Shown: positions 25,517 to 34,766, numbered from the stretch's first letter. The stretch: DNA of 64,000 nt from Subtercola frigoramans (GCF_016907385.1 NZ_JAFBBU010000001.1:2170001-2234000); one strand, 5' to 3'. Notes: a model not told the origin generated them from the sequence alone. A program made the numbers and translations.

Positions 25517-26498
25517 CCTGCAGTCGCGAGCGCAATTCGAAGATGCGGTCGACGCTCGCCCGCTCCTCACCGCCACGCCCGCCCGGCACAACGCCGGAGA
25601 CCCCGTTCCGCAACAATTGCGGCAGCACAGAACGGCGCACGACGACCGCTCCGGCGAGACGACCGCGCTCCACCTGGGCGCAACCCACCGCCAGATCGTC
25701 ATCGGGGACAACCACCACGAGAGCAGTGAATGTGACGCCGAGCGACTTCGAGAGCATCCGTGCGCTTTGGCCCAGGCTCCTGAGAGGATCTTCATCGTCG
25801 GCGATGTCGTCACCGACCAATTCAGACTTCGACAGGCGCACCTCACTCCCCCAATCATGCGAGGCGATTGCGAAAAGCCCGGCGGGCCCCAGCACCACGT
25901 GGTCGACGTTCTCACCGGTTCGACCAACCAGCACGTTGTTCCAGACCGTAAAGCCGATGCCCATCGTCGAGACGATCCGCGCCGTCTCCTCCTCGGCTAT
26001 GGCCTTGGCGAGCCAGCGGCGAATCTCCCGCGGAGCCGAGCGCACCAGCGCGGGGTCGTACGGATCTGTGAGTTCCACTCCCCTGCCGACCCATTCCCGA
26101 ATGAGTGTGAGGTAGTGCACCCGCTCGTCCCCACCGGGGTGCCCGAACGATCGCGCCTTGAGGGTCGACGGGGTGCCGCGCGAAGCACCGGATGCCCGGC
26201 CCCCCATTCCCGCACCGGGGCTGCCAGCCGAATCCCCTCCGGCGCCGCCCGCTGGCCCCGGCCCACCAGACCGGTCGAAACGGTTGCCAGAACCGGCGTC
26301 GTAGATCGCGCGGTCGGCAGCGGTGCCGATGCGGCTCCACGCAGCCTGGACCGCCTGGAACTGAATGGCGCTTCCACCGGTATCGGGGTGCGTCTCGCGC
26401 AATCGCAACCGGTAGGCGCGACGCAGTTCGTCTTCCGTCGATGTCGGGCTCACACCGAGTACGTCGTAGGCGCTCTGGGCTGCCGGGCTCTCGGGCAT
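25497..26498 (-). CDS. J-domain protein with NERD-like (nuclease-related) domain
   Basis: The 333-residue protein starts with a J domain (AYDVLGVSPTSTEDELRRAYR, HPD in THPDTGG near residue 38), then a Gly-rich linker (residues 75-110), then a domain with GENVDHVVLGPAGLFAI near residue 200, the core of NERD domains. J domains recruit Hsp70; NERD domains are related to nucleases of the restriction type. The usual catalytic NERD lysine after the core strand is not obvious (ASHDWG follows), so nuclease activity is doubtful. ATG start; no strong ribosome binding site. It stands alone between the M15-like gene and a divergent aldo/keto reductase. Confidence 0.75.
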   Translation of the reverse strand: MPESPAAQSAYDVLGVSPTSTEDELRRAYRLRLRETHPDTGGSAIQFQAVQAAWSRIGTAADRAIYDAGSGNRFDRSGGPGPAGGAGGDSAGSPGAGMGGRASGASRGTPSTLKARSFGHPGGDERVHYLTLIREWVGRGVELTDPYDPALVRSAPREIRRWLAKAIAEEETARIVSTMGIGFTVWNNVLVGRTGENVDHVVLGPAGLFAIASHDWGSEVRLSKSELVGDDIADDEDPLRSLGQSARMLSKSLGVTFTALVVVVPDDDLAVGCAQVERGRLAGAVVVRRSVLPQLLRNGVSGVVPGGRGGEERASVDRIFELRSRLQDSIRFV

Positions 26499-26528
26499 CG
26501 CTGGGGCTCAACTCATTTCTCAACAGGG

Positions 26529-26577
26529 CTATCACGGCAAACGGGGCCATCACGGCAACAGGCACATCACGGCACCG
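26529..26577. repeat. Short direct repeats upstream of the aldo/keto reductase
   Basis: ATCACGGCA occurs at 26531, 26549 and 26566, that is 17-18 bases apart, in the divergent spacer. They could be operator sites or simply slippage repeats. Confidence 0.7.
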
Positions 26578-26624
26578 GCTTCACAGCAGGCACGCACAAC
26601 TCGTACAGACAGACGATAGCTGCC

Positions 26625-26630
26625 TAAGCT
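26625..26630 (+). promoter_or_regulatory. Putative -10 box, leaderless start of the aldo/keto reductase
   Basis: TAAGCT ends six bases before the ATG at 26637 and no ribosome binding site is present. Confidence 0.4.
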
Positions 26631-26636
26631 TGAAAC

Positions 26637-27509
26637 ATGACGACAAGCGCTGCCAACTCTGCTGTTCCCAACCCGGCTGTTCCCGACCCGGCTGTTCCCA
26701 CCTACACGCTGAACAACGACACCGACATTCCCCAATTGGGCTTCGGAGTGTTCAAAGTCGACCCCGACAAGACGAGCCGCATCGTCACCGATGCACTGGA
26801 GGTCGGCTACCGCCACCTCGACACCGCTGCCATCTACCGCAATGAAGAGGGGGTGGGCCACGCCATCGCCGGGGCTGGCATCCCGCGGGAAGAACTCTTC
26901 ATCACCACCAAGCTCTGGAACACCGACCAGAACAGCGCCGCAGCCGCGTTCGAGAAGAGCCTCGGCCGACTGAAGCTCGACTACGTCGACCTGTACCTGA
27001 TCCACTGGCCGACGCCGGAGAAGGGCACTTTCGTCAAAGCCTGGAAGAGTCTCGAGGCGATCAGCGCCACGGGTCGGGCCAAAGCGATCGGCGTCTCGAA
27101 CTTCATGATCCCGCACCTCGAAACCCTCCTCGCCGAGACGTCGATCGTTCCTGCCGTCAACCAGATCGAGTTGCACGTCGATCTCCAACAGACCGAGCTC
27201 CGTGCATTCCACGAAGCCCACGGCATCGCAACAGAGGCCTGGGGGCCCCTCGGCCAGGGCCGGATCAACTCCTCGACCGAGTTGCTCGCGATCGCCGAGG
27301 CCCACGGCAAGACCGTGCCGCAGGTCATCCTTCGCTGGCACCTGCAGCTGAATACCATCGTCATTCCGAAGTCGAACAACCGCGACCGCATGGCCGAGAA
27401 CATCGATGTGTTCGACTTCGAACTGACCGACACCGAGCTGGCGACCATTGCCGGGCTGGACCAGGGTGAGGCTGGCCGGGGCGGCAGTCATCCGCTGGCA
27501 GTGAATTGA
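26637..27509 (+). CDS. Aldo/keto reductase (2,5-diketo-D-gluconate reductase-like)
   Basis: NADPH-dependent reductase of carbonyl compounds. The 290-residue protein has the AKR tetrad: Asp in HLDTAAIYRNEEGVG, Tyr five residues later, Lys in TTKLWN and His in LIHWP; cofactor binding is seen in VIPKSNNRDRM near the C-terminus. The order and length fit the AKR5 group. Oddity: residues 7-21 are three copies of a 15-base repeat (NSAVP, NPAVP, DPAVP; 26655-26699), ahead of the conserved core. The stop overlaps the next gene's TTG by four bases. Confidence 0.9.
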   Translation: MTTSAANSAVPNPAVPDPAVPTYTLNNDTDIPQLGFGVFKVDPDKTSRIVTDALEVGYRHLDTAAIYRNEEGVGHAIAGAGIPREELFITTKLWNTDQNSAAAAFEKSLGRLKLDYVDLYLIHWPTPEKGTFVKAWKSLEAISATGRAKAIGVSNFMIPHLETLLAETSIVPAVNQIELHVDLQQTELRAFHEAHGIATEAWGPLGQGRINSSTELLAIAEAHGKTVPQVILRWHLQLNTIVIPKSNNRDRMAENIDVFDFELTDTELATIAGLDQGEAGRGGSHPLAVN

Positions 27510-28384
27510 GCGAAGCAGAAGCGACGCCCGGATCGCTCACCCCGCGAACCGTCGTCATCACGGGCGCAAGCGACGGCATCGGCGCAGCCGCAGCACGATT
27601 CCTGACCAGGCGTGGCGACAACGTCGTGATCGTGGGCCGGTCGCCGGGCAAGACCCGGGCGATCGCCGGCGAGCTCGCGAGCGACTACATCATCGCCGAC
27701 TTCGCCCAGCTCGACGACGTTCGCAGCCTCGCCCAGACCCTTCGCGAGCGTTACCCGGTCATCCATGTTCTCGCCAACAACGCCGGCGGCATCATGTCGA
27801 AACGTGAAGACACGGTCGACGGCCACGAGAAGACGCTGCAGGTCAATCACCTAGCGCCATTCCTGCTGACCAACCTGCTCATCGACAGGTTGTCGGCAAG
27901 CCGAGCGATTGTGATCAACACCGCGAGCGTCGCGAACAGCCTCTACGGCCGACTTGACCTCTCCGATCTGGATGCCCGGCAGAAGTACTCGCCGAACCGC
28001 GCGTACGGCAACGCGAAGCTGGCGAACATCCTCTTCACCCGGGAACTCGATTTTCGTTACCGCGATTCCGGCCCGGAAACCGATACGCCAGGGGCCATCG
28101 CGACCGCGGCTTTCCACCCCGGCATTGTCGGCACGAGCTTTGCCGCGGACTCCACCAGTCACCTGCGGTTCGTCTATCGCACCGTGCTCGGCCGACTCAT
28201 GCTCACTCCGGACCGCGGTGCAGACACCCTGAACTGGCTTGCAACGACTAGACCTGGCATCGACTGGGTACGCGGCGAATACTACGAGAAGCGAATGATC
28301 CAGAAAGCGAACAAGCAGGCCTACGACCCTGCGCTTGCCCATGACCTCTGGGAGTTGAGCGCAGGGATGGTCGGGTTGGCCTGA
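27506..28384 (+). CDS. Short-chain dehydrogenase/reductase
   Basis: NAD(P)-dependent oxidoreductase, close to the retinol-dehydrogenase-like SDR group. The 292 residues contain the Rossmann motif TGASDGIGAAAA, the structural NNAGG, catalytic Ser in NTASVAN and the YxxxK motif in AYGNAKLAN. The start is a TTG overlapping the stop of the aldo/keto reductase (TTGA), so both are probably translated from one mRNA. The substrate is unknown. Confidence 0.85.
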   Translation: MSEAEATPGSLTPRTVVITGASDGIGAAAARFLTRRGDNVVIVGRSPGKTRAIAGELASDYIIADFAQLDDVRSLAQTLRERYPVIHVLANNAGGIMSKREDTVDGHEKTLQVNHLAPFLLTNLLIDRLSASRAIVINTASVANSLYGRLDLSDLDARQKYSPNRAYGNAKLANILFTRELDFRYRDSGPETDTPGAIATAAFHPGIVGTSFAADSTSHLRFVYRTVLGRLMLTPDRGADTLNWLATTRPGIDWVRGEYYEKRMIQKANKQAYDPALAHDLWELSAGMVGLA

Positions 28385-28413
28385 ACCAACGTCTGAACAG
28401 CCGGCCCCGGAAA

Positions 28414-29508
28414 CTAGACCTGGACTGCAACCTCGAGTTCAGCGAGACGTTCGCGAACCTGCGGCACGACGCGCGTTCCATACAGCTCGATGTTCTTCAT
28501 CATGCTCTCGTGCGAGAGGGTGCCCGCCCCGTACTTCATGTCGAATCGATTGACTCCGAGCGCGGCGACGTTGCGAGCGATCTTCTCAGCGACCGTGTCG
28601 GGTGATCCGACGTAGAGCGCGCCTTCCGGGCTCGCCTCAGCGTCGAACTGCAGCCGCGTCAGGGGCGGCCAACCACGGCTGGCACCGATCCGTGCGTGCA
28701 TGGCCTGGTAGTGCGGAAAGAATTCGTTGCGTGCATCGACGTCGGTGTCGGCGACGAATCCGGGAGAGTGCATGCCGATCGGCAGCAGGGGCGTCTCCAG
28801 CTGTGCAAGGGCGCGCTTGTACAGGTCGACGTACGGAGCGAACCGCACAGGTGACCCACCGATGATCGCGAGCATCATCGGCATTCCATAGCTCGCAGTG
28901 CGAACAACCGATTCCGGGCTTCCACCCACACCGACCCAGGTGCGCAGCGAGCCGCTCTCGGTGAGCGGAAAGACCGACTGGTCGGTGAGCGACGCACGCG
29001 TGGTACCGCTCCACGTGACCGGCTTCTCGGTGATGAGAGAAGCGAACAGTTCGAGTTTCTCCTCGAACAGGCGCTCGTAGTCAGCGAGGTCGTAACCGAA
29101 CAACGGGAACGATTCGGTGAAGGAACCGCGCCCCAGGATCACCTCTGCACGACCGTTCGAGATCGCGTCGAGCGTTGCGAAACGCTGGAACACCCGCACG
29201 GGGTCGTCGGAGCTCAATACGGTGACCGCTGAACCGAGATGGATGCTCGACGTGCGTGCAGCGATGGCAGCAAGTACCACGTCGGGGGCTGAGACCGCGA
29301 AGTCTTCACGGTGGTGTTCACCGACTCCGAAGAAGCTGAGGCCGATCTGGTCGGCGAGCACGCCTTCGTCGACGACATTGCGGATCACCTGCGCCTGGGA
29401 GACGGGTTGGCCGCCTGGCGTCTGGGTGACATCGCCGAAGGTGTCGAGGCCGAATTCGATCCCGGTCACTGCTGTCGTCTCCGCTGTCATGTCAGCCTGC
29501 TGCGTCAT
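28414..29508 (-). CDS. LLM-class flavin-dependent oxidoreductase
   Basis: Bacterial-luciferase-like monooxygenase using FMN or F420. The 364-residue protein has GIEFGLDTFGDVTQT at the start of the barrel, FFGVGEHHREDFAVSAPDV with the conserved GEHH, ILGRGSF and the C-terminal YVGSPDTVAEKIARN. The start is uncertain: ATG 29508, with an in-frame GTG at 29520 and ATG at 29490 as alternatives; GAGAAGGA overlaps the first two. It converges with the SDR gene and diverges from the MBL hydrolase. One of three LLM proteins in the window. Confidence 0.85.
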   Translation of the reverse strand: MTQQADMTAETTAVTGIEFGLDTFGDVTQTPGGQPVSQAQVIRNVVDEGVLADQIGLSFFGVGEHHREDFAVSAPDVVLAAIAARTSSIHLGSAVTVLSSDDPVRVFQRFATLDAISNGRAEVILGRGSFTESFPLFGYDLADYERLFEEKLELFASLITEKPVTWSGTTRASLTDQSVFPLTESGSLRTWVGVGGSPESVVRTASYGMPMMLAIIGGSPVRFAPYVDLYKRALAQLETPLLPIGMHSPGFVADTDVDARNEFFPHYQAMHARIGASRGWPPLTRLQFDAEASPEGALYVGSPDTVAEKIARNVAALGVNRFDMKYGAGTLSHESMMKNIELYGTRVVPQVRERLAELEVAVQV

Positions 29509-29642
29509 TTCCTTCTCCACTCACTGTTCTGCACTTCATGATTCATGCGTTTGCATACAGGCCAACATGCTGCGCCGTGATTTATTCCGCGTCCTTGTGT
29601 GCTCAGTCTCGCGAATTGGCGCAGAGGTAGTCTGGAGACACG

Positions 29643-30698
29643 ATGCAGCCCGCGAGCGAGCAAGAATACCGAGCGTCGCTCGACGACACTCTCCCCCTGC
29701 CCGAAGCAGTCGCGCCAGGCGTCTTCGTGGTGTCGCAGCCCATTCCCTCCAGTCACGTGCCGTACACGCTGAGCTACTTCATCGTCGACACTGCCGGTGC
29801 CGTTCACCTCATCGATCCCGGGTGGGACTCCGACGAGAACTTCTCTCGTCTCCAGGCAGCCCTCACCGCGTTCGGCTCGACAATCGATGCCATCGAGTCG
29901 ATCCTCGTCACCCACCTGCACATCGACCACCTCGGAATGGCCGCGCGCCTCCAAGCCGCGACCGGCGCCCCTATCGTGATGCACGAGAGCGAACGCGACT
30001 CCCTGCGGGCGGTCCTCGCTCAGCAGAACAACAGCGGCAGTGACGCGGCAGACGATCCCGACCGCGCCCTTCTCCTGGACTCGTGGGGTGTCCCCGCAGA
30101 TCGCCGACTCGAACTCCTCGCCGCACCACGACTCGGCTCGGCGATTGCGTCGACGACAGCCGATCGCGGCGTCGTTCACGCGGAGACGCTCGACATTCCC
30201 GGGCATGAGTTGCAGGTCATCCATACCCCCGGGCACACGCCGGGCCACCTGTGCCTGGTGAATACCCGACGCAAGCTGATCTTCACAGGCGACCACATCC
30301 TCCCCACGCTCTACCCGGGGCTCGGGCTCGGCGCACGTGTTGCCAGCCCTCACTCGAACCCTGTTCCGGCCAACCCGATCGCCGACTATCTCAGCTCGCT
30401 CGACCGTGTTGAGCCCTTCGACGACTACCTGGCGCTACCAGGGCACGGCTACCGATTCACCGGCCTGGGTGAACGGCGCGTCGATACCGAGCTGCACCAC
30501 CTGACCCGGTCGCGTCAAGTCGCGGCCATCGTCTCCGAAAAAGGCCAGGTGTCGGTTTGGCAGATCGCTGAGCGGGTGAGTTGGTCGGCGGGCTGGGACA
30601 ACCTACCCCCCTTCAACAGGATCTCCGCACTCGCCCAGACCGAGATGCACCGTGATTTCGTCACATCGGCCGAGGGGCGTTCCCGGCTGCAGTGCTGA
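29643..30698 (+). CDS. Metallo-beta-lactamase-fold hydrolase
   Basis: Zinc hydrolase of unknown substrate; relatives include glyoxalase II and thioester or lactone hydrolases. The 351 residues include the HxHxDH motif in VTHLHIDHLG near residue 100, a second ligand His in HTPGHTPGHLC, Asp in FTGDHI and the final His in ALPGHGYRF. The last 80 residues (SRQVAAIVSEKGQVSVWQIAERVSW) form a small winged-helix-like extension often found in this subgroup. A TAGTCT box lies nine bases before the ATG. Confidence 0.88.
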   Translation: MQPASEQEYRASLDDTLPLPEAVAPGVFVVSQPIPSSHVPYTLSYFIVDTAGAVHLIDPGWDSDENFSRLQAALTAFGSTIDAIESILVTHLHIDHLGMAARLQAATGAPIVMHESERDSLRAVLAQQNNSGSDAADDPDRALLLDSWGVPADRRLELLAAPRLGSAIASTTADRGVVHAETLDIPGHELQVIHTPGHTPGHLCLVNTRRKLIFTGDHILPTLYPGLGLGARVASPHSNPVPANPIADYLSSLDRVEPFDDYLALPGHGYRFTGLGERRVDTELHHLTRSRQVAAIVSEKGQVSVWQIAERVSWSAGWDNLPPFNRISALAQTEMHRDFVTSAEGRSRLQC

Positions 30699-30750
30699 CT
30701 GTTTTCCACCAAGAGCCGGGTCGTTCAGGGTCTGCACACCTCGATCTGCC

Positions 30751-30756
30751 TAGGCT
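30751..30756 (+). promoter_or_regulatory. Putative -10 box, leaderless start of the LCP gene
   Basis: TAGGCT ends eight bases before the ATG at 30765; no ribosome binding site is visible. Confidence 0.4.
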
Positions 30757-30764
30757 CATACCCG

Positions 30765-32258
30765 ATGACTACCGTGACCCCGCCCCATCAGCAGCCCCAC
30801 CAGCACCGGCCGCTCACACCCGAGCAGCGCCGGCGTCGGCGTCGGCGCCAGGTCACGACCCGGTGGATCGTCATCGTGGTGGTGCTTGCCGTCGTGGTCA
30901 CGGGTGGGTACGTCGCCTACAACTACCAGAGGTTCGTCAACGGAATCACTCACATCGACGGCATCGGCAGCAACGGCGGCAGCGGGAAAGACCAGAACAT
31001 CCTCCTGGTCGGCGACGATCATCGCCCCGACAACGCGACTCCGGAGCAGCTGGCCGCGCTCGGTACCGAGCAAGACGGCGGTGGTACCTCGACCGACACG
31101 ATGATCGTCGTTCATCTTCCTGCCGATGGCAGCTCCGCGACCATGATCTCGCTGCCGCGTGACTCCTGGGTCGACATCCCCGACAATGGCAAAGGCAAGC
31201 TGAATTCGGCGTTCGTGCTCGGCACCGAGAACGGTGGAGGCGACGCCGGGGGCGCGAAGCTGCTGATCTCGACCATCCAGAACCTCACCGGCCTGACGAT
31301 CGACCACTTCGTTCGCGTCTCCCTGCTCGGTTTCTACAACGTGGTGGATGCGCTCGGGCCCGTGCAAGTCTGCCTCAATGAGGCGGTAAACGACCCCTTC
31401 TCCGCAATCAATCTGCCCGCCGGTGTCTCCGAACTCAACGCCTCGCAGGCTCTCTCGTTCGTGAGGCAGCGCCACGGACTGCCCCGCGGTGACCTCGACC
31501 GCGAAGTGCGACAGCAGTACTTCCTCTCGGTCGAAGCGCGGCAGATCCTCTCGGCAGGAACCCTGCTCAACCCCGGCAAGCTCGCGAGTGTTCTCGACGC
31601 GATCAGTTCGTCGATCGAGACCGACTCCGGGCTGAACATCATCGATCTCGCAGCCCAGATGCGAAACCTGAACGCAGACAAGATCTCCTCGGCCACCATT
31701 CCCATCACCGGCACACCGACGATCACGGTCGACGGCAGCGACGTCTCGATCGTTGAGGTCGATACGGCCGCCATGCCCGCGTTCATCCAGGGCATCGTCA
31801 ATCCCGGCGGCTCCGGCTCGTCTGGTTCGGCTTCGTCGTCGCCGTCAGCGTATGACTCCGCGACGGCATCGAATGTCGGCGACGTCACCGTGACGGTGCT
31901 GAACGCGAGCGACTCCGACGGCGTCGCTGCATCGAACACCGATGCCCTGGGCGGGTTCGGATTCAAGACAGGCACTCCCGACTCTGCGGCCACCCGCGCC
32001 ACAACCACCATCCAGTACGCTCCGGGCAAAGAGGCAGACGCGAAAGCGCTCGCCGCCTATGTGCCGGGTGCAGCGCTCGAGGAGTCGTCGGACGCCACTG
32101 ATGTCACACTCATCCTCGGAACCGACGGCCTCGCGGTTGTCGACCCGAGCGCAGCTGCCCCAGCCGCGAACGATGCTCCCGCGAGCACACCGGACTCGTC
32201 GGCCCCCGCAACGGAGGCCCCGACCACCAGCTACGCGTCAGGCTCCTGCATAAACTGA
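30765..32258 (+). CDS. LytR-CpsA-Psr (LCP) family cell-wall polymer ligase
   Basis: Attaches polymers such as teichoic acids, arabinogalactan or capsule to peptidoglycan on the outer membrane face. The 497-residue protein has a cytoplasmic His/Arg-rich tail, one membrane segment (WIVIVVVLAVVVTGGYVAY, residues 34-52), the LCP domain with TSTDTMIVVHLPADG, SLPRDSWVDIP and the Arg-rich FVRQRHGLPRGDLDREVRQQ, and a LytR_C domain (DVTVTVLNASDSDGVAA) near residue 370, ending in an Ala/Pro/Thr-rich tail. Domain order is canonical. Confidence 0.93.
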   Translation: MTTVTPPHQQPHQHRPLTPEQRRRRRRRQVTTRWIVIVVVLAVVVTGGYVAYNYQRFVNGITHIDGIGSNGGSGKDQNILLVGDDHRPDNATPEQLAALGTEQDGGGTSTDTMIVVHLPADGSSATMISLPRDSWVDIPDNGKGKLNSAFVLGTENGGGDAGGAKLLISTIQNLTGLTIDHFVRVSLLGFYNVVDALGPVQVCLNEAVNDPFSAINLPAGVSELNASQALSFVRQRHGLPRGDLDREVRQQYFLSVEARQILSAGTLLNPGKLASVLDAISSSIETDSGLNIIDLAAQMRNLNADKISSATIPITGTPTITVDGSDVSIVEVDTAAMPAFIQGIVNPGGSGSSGSASSSPSAYDSATASNVGDVTVTVLNASDSDGVAASNTDALGGFGFKTGTPDSAATRATTTIQYAPGKEADAKALAAYVPGAALEESSDATDVTLILGTDGLAVVDPSAAAPAANDAPASTPDSSAPATEAPTTSYASGSCIN

Positions 32259-32322
32259 ACCGTCTCCAGCTCGAAACGTCCGCAGCCCAGCGCAGCGCAA
32301 CACAGGTCAGCGCAGCGTCAGC

Positions 32323-33060
32323 TCAGCGCATCGCCTTCACGTACGGCCGGTGCCCGATCGCCAGATCGACGCAGATGGCGCAGAGGATGTCGCGCTGCAA
32401 CTCGGACAGCTGACCGGTCACGATGAGACGTGTCCCCTGGACAAGAATGGGCAGGGAGCTCCTCCCGGACATGTTCGTGAGATCGGCCAGGTCGCCGATG
32501 ACCCCGTCGAGGCCCAGGTTGTTGAGACCCAGCCGCCAGGCGTTGGGTTGCAGGATCACATCGAGCCGCCCGATCTCCGGCCCCGCGGAACCAGGCGCCG
32601 TCTCACCGGCCTGCACACGCAGTCTGTACAACTCGGGTGATTTCGGCTCCACGGGATCGGGGATGATCGTGAAGAGGTGCGTTCCGTCAGCCAGCGTCAC
32701 CGTCGAAACATCGCCACGCTCCACTGTGGCAAGCGCCACCCCCGTTGAACCCGCTGTGGATGCGCCCGACCCCCGGATGACGCGGGTAGGGTCTCCCCCG
32801 CTCGTCACCACCGTGATCACCGAGCCGTCGCGCATGGTCATCACGTGCTGGCCCGAACCACCGTTCTTGAAACCGAAGAGAACACCGAGCTTCGAACCGA
32901 CCCCGTCTGCCCCACCCTGCTGCGCTACCGCCAGCGGAGTGCTTGCAGGCCCGTCGTTGAACGTGAGAACGAGCGCGTTGTTCGTCTTTCGGGTGACACG
33001 GCCGATGATCATCGTCGGAGGCGTCTGGGTCACGAGGGGTTCGGGCTGCATGTCTGACAT
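32323..33060 (-). CDS. Hypothetical protein, conserved in appearance
   Basis: I do not recognise the family. The 245-residue protein is mostly beta-rich: RVTRKTNNALVLTFNDG, GQHVMTMRDGSVITVV, GTHLFTIIPD and DVILQPNAWRLGLNNLG. The last 40 residues (LPILVQGTRLIVTGQLSELQ, CVDLAIGHRPY) could be a helix pair. The region with alternating hydrophobic strands and Gly turns resembles tubby/LURP-one-like membrane-associated folds, but this is a guess. No signal peptide. ATG 33060 follows GAGGGT closely. The sequence after its stop (32286-32322) carries degenerate copies of CGCTGA that include the stop. Confidence 0.55.
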   Translation of the reverse strand: MSDMQPEPLVTQTPPTMIIGRVTRKTNNALVLTFNDGPASTPLAVAQQGGADGVGSKLGVLFGFKNGGSGQHVMTMRDGSVITVVTSGGDPTRVIRGSGASTAGSTGVALATVERGDVSTVTLADGTHLFTIIPDPVEPKSPELYRLRVQAGETAPGSAGPEIGRLDVILQPNAWRLGLNNLGLDGVIGDLADLTNMSGRSSLPILVQGTRLIVTGQLSELQRDILCAICVDLAIGHRPYVKAMR

Positions 33061-33142
33061 ACCCTCAACACTACGCCGAACATGACGGATCATCAACGAC
33101 CGCGTGCGTCGATGTCCATCGCCCTCGCTCGCGTTAACGGTC

Positions 33143-34678
33143 TCACCGCGGGGTGATGTCGCGCCTCCACGCCGCGGGACCCTCACTGCCAGCACGGTAC
33201 TCCTCGAGAGGCACTTCATTCCTTCGCCACGAGTTCAGCACCGGCGCGACGATCCGCCAGCACGTCTCCGCGACATCGCCCCTGATCGAAAGCGTGGGGT
33301 CGCCCCCGAGCACACCCCGCATGACCTCGCCGTATGCGGTGATGGGCGCAGCATCCAGCGTCGCCGACAGGTCGTGCCGGTCGAGCCCGAATGGGTCGCC
33401 GTCGCCATTCATGGTCAACTCCAGCGTGACCGACGACGGCTTCAGCCCCACCACGATGCGTTCCGGCCGCTCTGTGCCGGTCAACCCACGCGGCACGAAC
33501 CCCACGGGCTTCAGGGTCAGGATGATCTCCTTGCGCGGCACGCCGATCGCCTTGCCCGACCGCAGTACGAACGGCACGCCCGCCCACCGCCGGGTGTTCA
33601 CTTCGACCACCAGCTCGGCGAGGGTCTCGGTCTCGCGCGAGGGGTCGACGCCCTTCTCCTTTGCGTAGGCAGGCATGCTTCTGCCGCGGCCCTTCTCCCC
33701 GCTGCCTGAATCACCACTGCGTGGATCAGCGCTGCGCGAATCACCACTGCCTGAATCACCACTGCGCGCGTCCCCATCCACGGTGCCCGCGGTGTATCGC
33801 GCACGCCTGCTCGGCAACGAAGTGCCTGGGAGAACCGGCGGCCCCGACCAGACCTCGGTCGCTCGCAAGACCTGCGCCGTCGCCGCACGGAAGTCGACGG
33901 GATCGATGCTCGCCGGCGCCTCCATCGCCACGATCGACAGCACCTGGAGAAGGTGGGACTGCAGCATGTCGACAAGCGCGCCTGAGGTGTCGTAGTAGCC
34001 GGCGCGGCCTTCGAGTCCCAGGTCTTCGTCGTAGACGATCTCGACCTTCTCGACATTGTCAGCGTTCCAGACGGGCTCGACAAGGCGGTTCACGAACCGG
34101 AGTCCCACGAGGTTGAGAACAGTCGCCATTCCGAGAAAGTGGTCGACCCGATGGATCTGCTCCTCTGGCACGACTCTGAGCAGCCGGCGGTTGAGTGTCG
34201 CGGCGCTGCGGGAGTCCGACCCGAACGGTTTCTCGACGGCCAGGACCGCTGTATCGAGAACCTTGGTCGCTTCTGCGCTCAACTTCGAGAGGGTATCGGC
34301 GACAGTGAGCACAATCGCTGGCGGCAGGGCGAAGTAGATGATCAGGCCAGCACGCACACCCTCGATGATCCGGTTCAGGTCGGCCTTGGACGTCGGGTCT
34401 GCCACAACGTAGTCGGCCGCCGCGACAAGGGCGCGGGCATCCGCTGCCCTCACCCCCGCCTCGGCGAGCGCTGCGTTCACCTGCTTCTGCCAATCGGCGC
34501 GGCTTCGCTCCGAACGCCCGGAGCCCACGATGCGCAGCCCCGCGACCATGTCCCGATCGGCAGGCACCTCGCTCGCAACGAGACTGGCAAGCCCCGGCAG
34601 CAGTAGCCGCTGCGTGAGGTCGCCACTGGCACCGAGAATGAGGAGTGTTCTGGGCCGCGAATTGCGCTCTGGGGTCAT
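33143..34678 (-). CDS. zwf: Glucose-6-phosphate dehydrogenase family protein
   Basis: NAD(P)-dependent oxidation of glucose 6-phosphate, entry to the pentose phosphate pathway. The 511-residue protein has the N-terminal dinucleotide motif LLILGASGDLTQRLLLPGL, EKPFGSDSRSA, the substrate/catalytic block HRVDHFLGMATV (RIDHYLGK in typical enzymes, so the last Lys is replaced), and FVLRSGKAIG. Oddity: near residue 320 four in-frame 15-base units (33706-33765) insert SGDSG, SADPR and related pentapeptides. The Lys change and the insert make this a probable paralogue rather than the main enzyme. No SD; TACGCT lies seven bases before the ATG. Confidence 0.82.
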   Translation of the reverse strand: MTPERNSRPRTLLILGASGDLTQRLLLPGLASLVASEVPADRDMVAGLRIVGSGRSERSRADWQKQVNAALAEAGVRAADARALVAAADYVVADPTSKADLNRIIEGVRAGLIIYFALPPAIVLTVADTLSKLSAEATKVLDTAVLAVEKPFGSDSRSAATLNRRLLRVVPEEQIHRVDHFLGMATVLNLVGLRFVNRLVEPVWNADNVEKVEIVYDEDLGLEGRAGYYDTSGALVDMLQSHLLQVLSIVAMEAPASIDPVDFRAATAQVLRATEVWSGPPVLPGTSLPSRRARYTAGTVDGDARSGDSGSGDSRSADPRSGDSGSGEKGRGRSMPAYAKEKGVDPSRETETLAELVVEVNTRRWAGVPFVLRSGKAIGVPRKEIILTLKPVGFVPRGLTGTERPERIVVGLKPSSVTLELTMNGDGDPFGLDRHDLSATLDAAPITAYGEVMRGVLGGDPTLSIRGDVAETCWRIVAPVLNSWRRNEVPLEEYRAGSEGPAAWRRDITPR

Positions 34679-34685
34679 GCTTTCC

Positions 34686-34691
34686 AGCGTA
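34686..34691 (-). promoter_or_regulatory. Putative -10 box, leaderless start of zwf
   Basis: TACGCT on the minus strand ends seven bases before the ATG at 34678. Confidence 0.35.
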
Positions 34692-34766
34692 TTGTTCGGC
34701 AGGCGCATTCGCTCGGTCTGTACCGACGGCTTGACAGGGGGCTTCGAGCATAAGTCCGATGTCAAG

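Noticed and set aside
34735..34762. TTGACA followed by ATAAGT as a promoter
   Set aside because: The spacing is about 14 bases, too short; the TATCCT box at 34803 suits the downstream gene better.
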